Source of the DNA: Thalassolituus sp006212115
GTDB lineage: Bacteria; Pseudomonadota; Gammaproteobacteria; Pseudomonadales; Oceanobacteraceae
Length of the DNA: 64,000 bases
Direction: 5' to 3' (one strand)
Assembly: GCF_040372045.1 (NCBI RefSeq)
Contig: NZ_BAABWH010000004.1
Shown in pieces: positions 52,163 through 59,853 of this stretch. Below the pieces are notes generated by a model. It saw only the letters and a program-made list of their open reading frames with translations. It did no database searches and was not told the origin of the DNA. How positions within the stretch are numbered: position 1 is the stretch's first letter; every line of letters starts with the position of its first letter. The position numbers were made by a program, and so were the translations under genes.

Positions 52163-52800
52163 TGTTCGAGCTGTTGCTTCACCTGATCCAGCACGCTTCG
52201 CGTAAGTGCTTCTTCGGCGAGCGTTTCCGCATCCTGTTGCAGAGTCAGGTAAACACCCTCACCCGCTTCAATCATTTTTAGCTGATAACCGAGAACCGGC
52301 TCTATCCGATCGCCCCAAAGGCGTCCCCACCAGCTGCGGTCATCGGCCTCTGCCTCAGGATTAGGTAACTCCAGGAAGTAGGTACCAATACTGCGGTTCA
52401 GGTCAGTCAGGCGTATATCGGTTGATGCCAGAGCGTCAGCAACGCGCGACCATGCAAGTGCAAAACGCGCATCCACCTGCAGAGTGAGTGTGCCAGCACC
52501 ATCGCGTACAAATCTCGGGTTAAGTGTCCGCTTGAAATCACTGAGAGATGTCGGTTCTGATTCTTCGCGGGCGACGGTCAATCTTTCAGGAACCGGAGTA
52601 ATAAACTCCTCTCCCGGCCCCGTATCTCCCTCTACCTCGGGTACAGGGAAACGATCATATGTGTTGAGGGTTATTCCCTCTGGCACCTGCGTCTCAGCAG
52701 ACTCCTGCACATCGAGATAAGAAAGGGCTTGGTTGTCACCTAAGATCCAGCTGCATCCCGTAGAGAGAACAGCCAGACCCGCGAGAAGAATCAGTCTCAT
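52159..52800 (-). CDS. bamC: outer membrane assembly lipoprotein BamC, short form
   Basis: Accessory lipoprotein of the BAM outer-membrane protein insertion machine. Lipobox LSTGC (Cys16), then an unstructured N-terminal part (about 20-90) and one helix-grip domain (about 108-213; FALAWSRVADALASTDIRLTDLNRSIGTYFLEL). At 213 residues it is far shorter than E. coli BamC (344) and seems to lack one of the two helix-grip domains. Position beside dapA supports the assignment. Confidence 0.85.
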   Translation of the reverse strand: MRLILLAGLAVLSTGCSWILGDNQALSYLDVQESAETQVPEGITLNTYDRFPVPEVEGDTGPGEEFITPVPERLTVAREESEPTSLSDFKRTLNPRFVRDGAGTLTLQVDARFALAWSRVADALASTDIRLTDLNRSIGTYFLELPNPEAEADDRSWWGRLWGDRIEPVLGYQLKMIEAGEGVYLTLQQDAETLAEEALTRSVLDQVKQQLEQ

Positions 52801-52809
52801 TATTTTCCG

Positions 52810-53685
52810 TCAGATAATGCCAGCGTCTTTCAGGGCCAGCTCAACTTGTGGTTGCAGGTTTTGATCGAGTGAAACCAGTGGTAGGCGGATACCCGGACCA
52901 CTCAGTCCCATGCGCTCAACAGCCCATTTTACCGGGATTGGATTCGCTTCAACGAACATGGCGTTATGCAGCTGCATCATACGCTGGTTGAGGGCGCGCG
53001 CTTCGTCTGCTTTACCGTCCAGCGCAAGCATACACAACTCGTGCATCATCGCAGGGGCAACGTTTGCAGTTACAGAAACATTACCTTTACCGCCAAGCAG
53101 AATCAGCTCAAACGCTGTTTCGTCATCGCCGGAGTAAACCGCGATGTCGTCGCCGACCAGGTCGATAAGTCGACGCGCGCGATCCATGTCGCCGGTTGCT
53201 TCTTTTACTGCCGTAATCTGCGGAATTTTGGCCAGTTCAGCAACGGTCTCCGGCAGCATATCAACACCGGTACGGCCCGGTACATTGTACAGCCATTGAG
53301 GGATGTCGACGGCTGCAGCAACGGCTTCGTGGTGTTTAATCAGTCCACGCTGCGGCGGCTTGTTGTAATAAGGTGTCACCAGCAAGCAGGCATCTGCTCC
53401 TACTCGCTTGGCTTCTTGTGTCAGCTCAATAGCTTCTGAGGTGTTGTTGGCTCCGGTACCGGCAATAACAGGACGTCGGCCTGCTGCGGTTTTAACAACA
53501 CGTTCAATGACGGCGACGTGCTCGTCCGTCTCCAGAGTTGCCGATTCACCAGTCGTGCCTACGGCAACGATGGCATCAGTGCCTTCTTTGACATGAAAAT
53601 CGACAAGGCGATCAAGGTTTTCCCAATCGACAGATCCATCCGCATTCATTGGAGTAACGAGGGCAACAATACTACCGGTAATCAT
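52810..53685 (-). CDS. dapA: 4-hydroxy-tetrahydrodipicolinate synthase
   Basis: Condenses pyruvate with aspartate semialdehyde in lysine and peptidoglycan synthesis. The 291-residue TIM barrel has GTTGESATL, YYNKPPQRGL, catalytic Tyr in YNVPGRT, and the Schiff-base Lys in AVKEATGD. It lies 9 bases upstream of bamC, a widespread gammaproteobacterial pairing. Confidence 0.98.
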   Translation of the reverse strand: MITGSIVALVTPMNADGSVDWENLDRLVDFHVKEGTDAIVAVGTTGESATLETDEHVAVIERVVKTAAGRRPVIAGTGANNTSEAIELTQEAKRVGADACLLVTPYYNKPPQRGLIKHHEAVAAAVDIPQWLYNVPGRTGVDMLPETVAELAKIPQITAVKEATGDMDRARRLIDLVGDDIAVYSGDDETAFELILLGGKGNVSVTANVAPAMMHELCMLALDGKADEARALNQRMMQLHNAMFVEANPIPVKWAVERMGLSGPGIRLPLVSLDQNLQPQVELALKDAGII

Positions 53686-53804
53686 AGTTACCTATCTCCT
53701 GGCTTTTTTGTTATTGGTGGCGTTTCGTGGTGACAAGGGGGGCAAGTCTAAAGGTGCCCGATACCTGTGACAAGTCGAAGTGGGGGTCAGACAAAGCCAA
53801 ATGT

Positions 53805-54884
53805 TCAATTACGTTCTGCCTCTTCTGCCCCAGCTGACAAGGCCACTGGCCAGGCTCGCATCACCGCTTTAAGGAGGGTAGCGAGAGGGATAGCAAAGAA
53901 GACACCCCAAAATCCCCATAACCCACCAAAGACCAGTACCGCGACGATAATGGCAACAGGGTGAAGGTTGACCACTTCGGAGAACAACAATGGCACCAAC
54001 ACATTGCCATCCAGCGCCTGAATGACGGCATAGACAACCAGCACCCAGGTAAATTCATCGCCAACACCCCACTGGAAATACGCCACCAGTGCAATCGGTA
54101 CCGTGACGACGGCCGCACCGATATAAGGTACCAATACGGAAAAGCCTACGGCGATAGCCAACAGTGCGGCGTAATTAAGACCCAGCACCACAAATGCGAT
54201 GTAACTAACACCACCAACAATAACAATCTCGAGCGCTTTGCCGCGAATGTAGTTAGCGATCTGCTCATCCATTTCGGACCAGACGTTCTTCAGCAGACTG
54301 CGCTTGGTAGGCAGAAAACTGGTTACCCACATCAGGATCTGACTGGAATCTTTGAGAAGAAAGAACACGAGAATCGGCACTAAAACACAGTAGATAAGCA
54401 CGGCCATTAACCCCGTGATACCTGACAGCGAGAAGCTGACCGCAAACTGCCCAAGAGACGCGACCTCATCACCGATTTGCTTAGTCCACTCTTTAACCTG
54501 CTCAACAGATACCAGCTCTGGATAGCGCTCCGGAAGAAGTAACAACAGCTCCTGCCCTTTCGACGCCATACGCGGGACTTCGGATATAAACTGAATCAAC
54601 TGGTTCCAGGTCGCTGGCAAAATGATAAGCAGAAGAGTCAACATCACAGCCATAAACAGAAGGAACACAGACACGGTTGCCCCAAGATGCGAAAAGCCTC
54701 GTGCCTTGCAGTAGTTCATAGTCCCCTGAAGCAGGTAGGCAATAATCACCGCGGTGATAAAGGGTGCAAGAACATTACCGAGCAGGGTCACCACCAGCAT
54801 GATGGCAACAAGGATAAACAACAGGCCGATGGCTTCTTCATCCGAGAAGTAACGGTCAATCCAATTTTTAAAGACCTTCAGCAT
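53805..54884 (-). CDS. perM: AI-2E/PerM-family transporter
   Basis: A 359-residue inner-membrane protein with about eight helices in the AI-2 exporter/PerM family pattern (PFITAVIIAYLLQGTMNY, IPYIGAAV-like LVPYIGAAVVTVP, near C-terminal WGFWGVFFAIPLATLLKAV). ATG at 54882-54884 with GGAG upstream is preferred over 54902. Start lies one base after the tusA stop. Substrate unknown; relatives include Na+/H+ antiporters and autoinducer exporters. Confidence 0.88.
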   Translation of the reverse strand: MLKVFKNWIDRYFSDEEAIGLLFILVAIMLVVTLLGNVLAPFITAVIIAYLLQGTMNYCKARGFSHLGATVSVFLLFMAVMLTLLLIILPATWNQLIQFISEVPRMASKGQELLLLLPERYPELVSVEQVKEWTKQIGDEVASLGQFAVSFSLSGITGLMAVLIYCVLVPILVFFLLKDSSQILMWVTSFLPTKRSLLKNVWSEMDEQIANYIRGKALEIVIVGGVSYIAFVVLGLNYAALLAIAVGFSVLVPYIGAAVVTVPIALVAYFQWGVGDEFTWVLVVYAVIQALDGNVLVPLLFSEVVNLHPVAIIVAVLVFGGLWGFWGVFFAIPLATLLKAVMRAWPVALSAGAEEAERN

Positions 54885-54885
54885 G

Positions 54886-55131
54886 TCATTCTCCGCAGAC
54901 AATCATGAACGTAAATTCGCCACGTGACTCATTCGTGTGACTCAGTAAGCGGTGGTTTGTTTTTTCCAGATAACGAGGGATGTCTTGTTGACTGCCCGAG
55001 TCCGTGGCAATGACCTTGAGGATTTGCCCCTTCGTCAGCTCACGCAGAGCCAGCTTAGTCTTAAGAAGAGGCATTGGGCATTGCAATCCTGTTGCATCAA
55101 GGATGGAATCGGGTGTCATCAGGTTAGACAT
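54886..55131 (-). CDS. tusA: TusA-family sulfurtransferase
   Basis: An 81-residue protein with the TusA signature: LDATGLQCPMPLLKTK, in which Cys18 of CPxP carries the persulfide. TusA relays sulfur to thiolate tRNA or to molybdenum cofactor enzymes. In P. aeruginosa the same gene (PA1006) lies beside a BepA-like protease. Immediately upstream of perM. Confidence 0.9.
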   Translation of the reverse strand: MSNLMTPDSILDATGLQCPMPLLKTKLALRELTKGQILKVIATDSGSQQDIPRYLEKTNHRLLSHTNESRGEFTFMIVCGE

Positions 55132-55295
55132 AGATCTTCAGGTTTGTCATTCTCGGATTATACGGAAACATTCAGCGCCGTGAACCTAAGACGCTGAAAT
55201 CAGTCAAAAAATTCCGTAGATCAGAATACCGTGCTAGCGACTGAGCGACTTTTCATCAACATGTTTATTCACGACAACAGGCTCGAGACATCACC

Positions 55296-56750
55296 TTGAA
55301 CATTTTCAATTGGCTCCGCACGTCAATCAAACGCTGCATTCTCTGCCTGCTACCGCTGTTTTCTGTATTCGCTCACGCCCAGGACAGCCAGCAACTCCCG
55401 TCACTGGGAGATGCAACATCAGGGCTGATTTCGCTGCAGGAAGAACGCGCACTGGGTCAGAACTGGCTTCGTAACCTGCGGTCGCAGGCGCCTACCATGG
55501 ACGATCCCATCCTGATGGAATGGTTTCATGATCTTATTTACAGACTGGTACCGGATTCAGACTTACAGATCAGTGATCTTCACCTGGTAACGGTCGACAG
55601 CCCCCAACTCAACGCCTTCGCCGTACCGGGAGGTATTGTCGGAATAAACTATGGATTACTTTTGTACTCAGACAACGAAGATCAGATTGCGTCGGTACTG
55701 GCTCACGAGCTTGCCCACCTGAGCCAACGACACTTTGCCCGGCAGGTAGAAGCCGCACGCAAACGAGATCCGGTTACTCTTGCTACCTTACTCGCCAGTT
55801 TAATCCTCATCGCCACCAGCAATGGCGAGGCCGGTATTGCCGGTATCATGACAACCCAGGCTGCCGCGGTTCAGAGTCAGCTGGCCTATACACGAGAATT
55901 TGAACGCGAAGCAGACAGACTGGGGATGACCACATTGGTCAACTCTGGCTTCTCTCCAGATGCGATGCCTGCCATGTTCCGCAATATGCTCGATGCGGCG
56001 CGGTTTCGTGGCGATGTCCCTGAATTTCTACAGACACATCCATTGACCGCCACACGCGTTGCCGATGCTGCCGGGCGTGCGGGTGCCTATGCCGGTAAAC
56101 AAACAGAAAAAAGCTTCCGTTTTCGGGTCCTTAGGCTAAAAGCAGAAGCCCGATACCAATTAGGTGATGAGGCGCAGGTCGAATTCACGAAGCGCCTCGA
56201 CGAAGCAACGAGCTCCCAGCGAGACGCACTTCTCTACATGCTCGCTTATCTGGATCTACAGCAAGAGCGATATCAAGCAGGTCTTGAGACACTGGAGAAA
56301 GTCGGCACCCCGAGCCTGCTCACAAACATATTGCAGCAACAGTTACTCGCCAGCAGTGGTGAGCGTAGTCGCGCTCTGGATACTCTGAGGGAACTGAGAG
56401 TGCTTCACCCAAACAGCTTGCCTCTGGAGAGCACCTACGCGACCGTGCTGGCCGATGCGGGAAATTATGCTGAAGCAACACGAGTGCTCAGACATCTGAC
56501 CGAAGATTACCCGGATAACCCCGGACTTTGGGAAAGCCTGAGCCAGAATGCGAGTAAACAGAAGGATCTTATTCTGGCGTCGCGCGCACTGGCAGAGTAC
56601 TACTACACCACAGGCCGCAGCCAGGAAGCCGCACAACAGCTCCGCAATGCGATCAGGCAAGCGGAGCTGGAGAATGATTTACAGAGAGAGTTGGCACTCA
56701 AAGCGCGCCTGAAAGTCATTGATGTGGGGCAGCGACCGCCCCGAGGTTAA
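55296..56750 (+). CDS. bepA: periplasmic M48 protease/chaperone, BepA-like
   Basis: A 484-residue protein of the BepA/YfgC family, which trims or assembles outer-membrane proteins such as LptD. Signal peptide (1-28, AHAQ), M48 domain with HELAH near residue 140 and Glu in FEREADRLG near 207. TPR repeats run from about 275 to 470. The start is a TTG at 55296; no in-frame ATG gives a signal peptide. Convergent with nadA, their stops overlapping. Confidence 0.92.
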   Translation: MNIFNWLRTSIKRCILCLLPLFSVFAHAQDSQQLPSLGDATSGLISLQEERALGQNWLRNLRSQAPTMDDPILMEWFHDLIYRLVPDSDLQISDLHLVTVDSPQLNAFAVPGGIVGINYGLLLYSDNEDQIASVLAHELAHLSQRHFARQVEAARKRDPVTLATLLASLILIATSNGEAGIAGIMTTQAAAVQSQLAYTREFEREADRLGMTTLVNSGFSPDAMPAMFRNMLDAARFRGDVPEFLQTHPLTATRVADAAGRAGAYAGKQTEKSFRFRVLRLKAEARYQLGDEAQVEFTKRLDEATSSQRDALLYMLAYLDLQQERYQAGLETLEKVGTPSLLTNILQQQLLASSGERSRALDTLRELRVLHPNSLPLESTYATVLADAGNYAEATRVLRHLTEDYPDNPGLWESLSQNASKQKDLILASRALAEYYYTTGRSQEAAQQLRNAIRQAELENDLQRELALKARLKVIDVGQRPPRG

Positions 56751-57781
56751 GCTGCGGTAACCGGCTTATTGAAATTCAGCATACGCCCGAGGCTCTGTAC
56801 CGCCTTACGACGCACGCCTTCGTCTACCAGAATTTCCTGATCACCGTTTTTGAGAACATCCCGGATGTTCTCCAGTTGGTTCATCCCCATCCACGGGCAA
56901 TGTGCGCAACTACGACAAGTAGCACCGTTGCCCGCCGTTGGAGCTTCAATCAACAACTTGCCCGGCGCTTCCTGCTGCATTTTATAAAAAATGGCTTTGT
57001 CCGTTGCGACGATCAAGGTGTCGTTAGGTAAGTCTCTTGCGGCTGCAATCAATTGACTCGTCGAGCCGACGACATCCGCTAACGCGACAACGCTATCGGG
57101 TGACTCGGGATGCACCAGCACTGCAGCACCCGGGTGTACGGCTTTGAGGTCTTCGACCCCTTTCGAGCGAAACTCATCGTGAACAATGCATGCACTGTCC
57201 CATAGAATCATATCCGCTCCGGTCTCGTTCTGAATATACGAGCCAAGGTGCTTATCAGGCGCCCAGATTAACTTCTCACCGCGCTCATGAAGATACCGGA
57301 CAACGTCCAACGCAATGCTTGAGGTAATTACCCAGTCTGCTCGCGCTTTAACCGCAGCGGACGTATTGGCATACACCACAACGGTGCGATCAGGATGCTG
57401 GTCACAGAAAGCAGAAAACTCTTCAGCTGGACATCCAAGGTCCAACGAGCAGGTTGCCTCCAGCGTCGGCATTAATATGCGTTTTTCAGGACTCAGGATT
57501 TTTGCCGTCTCACCCATAAAACGGACACCGGCAACCAGTAGCGTGCTGGCATCATGATCACGACCAAACCGTGCCATCTCTAACGAATCCGACACGCAGC
57601 CGCCCGTCTCATCTGCTAGGGCCTGAATTTCCGGGTCTGTATAGTAGTGAGCGACGATGGCCGCATCTTCCTGTTTCAGTAACGCCCGAATCTCCTCAAT
57701 CAGCGCCGCTTTCTGAGCATCGCTGCGGGGTTCAGGGCTTTTCGCCCAATAGTCGCGGATTACACTTTCTGGAGTCGTCAT
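56747..57781 (-). CDS. nadA: quinolinate synthase
   Basis: Fe-S enzyme making quinolinate for NAD. The 344-residue protein has cluster cysteines in GGCVSDS, CSLDLGCP and CRSCAHCPWM, plus VAHYYTDPEIQ. ATG at 57779-57781 (MTTPES) is chosen on family length; a start at 57865 would add 28 unmatched residues. It is the last housekeeping gene before the injection-system locus. Confidence 0.96.
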   Translation of the reverse strand: MTTPESVIRDYWAKSPEPRSDAQKAALIEEIRALLKQEDAAIVAHYYTDPEIQALADETGGCVSDSLEMARFGRDHDASTLLVAGVRFMGETAKILSPEKRILMPTLEATCSLDLGCPAEEFSAFCDQHPDRTVVVYANTSAAVKARADWVITSSIALDVVRYLHERGEKLIWAPDKHLGSYIQNETGADMILWDSACIVHDEFRSKGVEDLKAVHPGAAVLVHPESPDSVVALADVVGSTSQLIAAARDLPNDTLIVATDKAIFYKMQQEAPGKLLIEAPTAGNGATCRSCAHCPWMGMNQLENIRDVLKNGDQEILVDEGVRRKAVQSLGRMLNFNKPVTAA

Positions 57782-57901
57782 CGTTCTGTTATCAGTATTC
57801 ACGGTTTTATGCTCAGCGTCTGCTCTCAGACGAACGCCCGGATAGCGAACCGGACAGCTGGGCACAAAGCAAAAAAGGAGCGAGATTTTACCACATTCTG
57901 G

Positions 57902-57947
57902 TTATAGAAGTGCAAACCCACCATTTATAGAAGTGCAACCCCACCAT
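57902..57947. repeat. 23-bp direct tandem repeat
   Basis: Two adjacent 23-base units (57902-57924 and 57925-57947) beginning TTATAGAAGTGCAA and ending CCCACCAT, with one mismatch. Located in the non-coding region beside nadA. Confidence 0.9.
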
Positions 57948-58407
57948 GCACGTACCAATTCCGGGAAGCAAACGAGCCTGTTCAGATGAAAAACGGGCCT
58001 GGCCCAGCCTGCCAACTCCCGTAGACCAGAAACGCCAAAATGCAAAAAAATTGTGCCCTCACCAGCCAGCCAACAGGCGTAGAGAGTCTAATTCCATGCT
58101 CAAATTTCATACGACTTTGCATACGTTCGCGGCCAACGGAGAGGACTGCTCCCATCTTGAAGAATGGCAATCTACGAATTGTGACGATGATTTTGCCAAC
58201 TTTTACTCCTTCCCAATCAGCACGTTACGGGACCACCACTGCAAATAATTATCAAATCGGGCCTTCGTTAAACCGTTAATCACTAAACAATTCGTCAGAT
58301 TTTACGCCCTGTAAAAAGCTAGACCATATACGCCACCAAGGCAATGTCGCCATAGTCCAATCGACGCTTGACCCCAAATTTTTTGCCGTGTTTTTATTTG
58401 GGCCGAA

Positions 58408-58440
58408 GGGTTACCCGAGATGCTCGTCAGAGGGTTACCC
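58408..58440. promoter_or_regulatory. two GGGTTACCC palindromes upstream of the eCIS operon
   Basis: GGGTTACCC at 58408-58416 and again at 58432-58440; centres are 24 bases apart, so nearly two helix turns. They end 22 bases before the first eCIS start codon, where a repressor or activator pair could bind. Confidence 0.5.
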
Positions 58441-58462
58441 AACCATAGGCAAAGGAGTCTGC

Positions 58463-59050
58463 ATGGCATCGTACAAGGGAGTACAGGGCGTTCTGACTGC
58501 ACTGGAGGCGTTCTTCAAGAGTCGCCTTCCCAGTGAGCTCAGCGATGGCCCGACCAATGCCCGTGTCGAAGTCCTTGGCAGTGCCGACATCGCCAATCGG
58601 TTGACGGGTAATCTCCTTGGTATCTACCTACATCGGATGACCATTGATGATCATGGTCGCAGCAGATATTTTGCCCCCCGAGGCACCTACACGTCAGACA
58701 GCAGCGCCGAGCTTCCCCTGAATCTCCATTTCCTGCTCATTGCTAATGCCAACAGCGCAGCCATCGAAGCAGACCTGATGTCATGGGCCATGGTGGAACT
58801 CGCCAACCAGACTCAGCTTGATATTTCACACCTTCAGACTGCAGATTCCGAGTGGGGTGAATCCGAAATACTCACCATCATCCCGGAAGATACGACCACA
58901 GAAGATCTGATGAGAATCTGGGACGTATTCGAATCGCCATACACGTCGACCATGGCCTACGTAGCCAAAACAGTTCGCCTACGATTACAGCCTCAGCGTA
59001 CCGAAGGCGGGCCGTTGATTACACGTGTCCTGTCCGGAGGAACGGTCTGA
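58463..59050 (+). CDS. DUF4255 (Pvc16-like) contractile-system terminator protein
   Basis: A 195-residue protein of the DUF4255 family, a hallmark of extracellular contractile injection systems (Pvc16/Afp16), where it caps and sets the end of the tube and sheath. Signature parts: VLTALEAFFKSRLP, LGIYLHRMTID, LPLNLHFLLIANA, TIIPEDTTTEDLMRIWDVF and AYVAKTVRLR. ATG at 58463 has AAAGGAG upstream. First gene of the cluster; TGATG overlap with the next. Confidence 0.88.
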   Translation: MASYKGVQGVLTALEAFFKSRLPSELSDGPTNARVEVLGSADIANRLTGNLLGIYLHRMTIDDHGRSRYFAPRGTYTSDSSAELPLNLHFLLIANANSAAIEADLMSWAMVELANQTQLDISHLQTADSEWGESEILTIIPEDTTTEDLMRIWDVFESPYTSTMAYVAKTVRLRLQPQRTEGGPLITRVLSGGTV

Positions 59051-59832
59051 TGCGTGCTATCAAGGTTCTCGAATCCACCATTCTACATGGCAGCGATCAG
59101 ATATTCTGGCTGGACGGACAGTCGGCAGAAAGTATCTCCCGCATGAGTCGAATTGGTGGCCGTATTCAGACAGAAGTCACGGAGAAACCTCTCGATCTAA
59201 CTATCCGTGAAGGTGCAGGAAAGACTGTCCTATGGCGACAGACGACTGACTCATTCGTCAGTGAACGACCGGATACTCCTGAGAAAACATTTACGTCGGC
59301 AGGGACCTACACTTTTGCCGGTATTGCCTACGATCCCAAAGCACAATTTCTGCCCCGAGCGCTGTCGCTGACGGCAGGCAATGTGCCACCCGCCGGCCAT
59401 CCCATCGTCCTCTACCCGGCCCCGGTTGCGATTCGCTTTAACTCTGCCGGGGGCTTACGTCTGACATTGGCGCGCGACTCGGATGATTCGCCATTGGCTT
59501 GGGCAATTGCGGAAGTCAGTGTCACCGTCCCGGGAATAGGGACACAGACTTATCGGGGTCAAGCCGATCAGCATGGCGATCTGCTTCTGCCATTTTTACG
59601 ACTCCCTCCGCTGCCGGAGGGCGTCAGTCACTACAGCGCGAACATCTCGATAACTGGGAGGATGGATACGTCCGGCGAGATTCCCGTAGATCCAAATACG
59701 TTCGGAGCACTCGATATAGGCGAGCCGGACAGCACCAGTTTCAACCAAACCATCGGATTCTCAGTAGTGCCCGGTGATATATCAACCCTGCGGTCTGACG
59801 GCAGGAATTTTCTTGCCCTGAAACCTGTATGA
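59050..59832 (+). CDS. unknown beta-rich protein of the eCIS cluster
   Basis: A 260-residue protein, no signal peptide, no family recognised. Residues 1-110 form one region with mixed strands (FWLDGQSAESISRMSRIGG). Residues 115-205 look like a carboxypeptidase-regulatory or Ig-like sandwich (PVAIRFNSAGGLRLTLARD, VSVTVPGIG...YRGQADQHGDLLLPFLRLPPLP). A tail of 50 residues has small polar residues. Coupling to the DUF4255 gene and placement before the sheath suggest a structural or cap-associated role. Other explanations, such as a surface adaptor, remain open. Confidence 0.75.
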   Translation: MRAIKVLESTILHGSDQIFWLDGQSAESISRMSRIGGRIQTEVTEKPLDLTIREGAGKTVLWRQTTDSFVSERPDTPEKTFTSAGTYTFAGIAYDPKAQFLPRALSLTAGNVPPAGHPIVLYPAPVAIRFNSAGGLRLTLARDSDDSPLAWAIAEVSVTVPGIGTQTYRGQADQHGDLLLPFLRLPPLPEGVSHYSANISITGRMDTSGEIPVDPNTFGALDIGEPDSTSFNQTIGFSVVPGDISTLRSDGRNFLALKPV

Positions 59833-59853
59833 CCCGTCTGAAAGGAGAAGACC

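Larger units (their letters stand above)
57782..58462. other. 681-bp non-coding region between nadA and the eCIS locus
   Basis: No believable gene on either strand: frames of 60-100 residues here lack ribosome sites, composition bias or motifs. It contains a 23-bp direct repeat (57902-57947) and two GGGTTACCC palindromes near the right end. It likely holds the nadA leader and the promoter of the contractile system; no clear -35/-10 pair was picked. Confidence 0.6.

Noticed and set aside
57982..58170. 62-codon minus-strand frame with a hydrophobic tail
   Set aside because: Short, no ribosome site, hydrophobic part too weak to claim a toxin peptide.
57946..58248. 100-codon open frame before the eCIS genes
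   Set aside because: No ribosome site, no motif, irregular composition; an effector or antitoxin is not supported.
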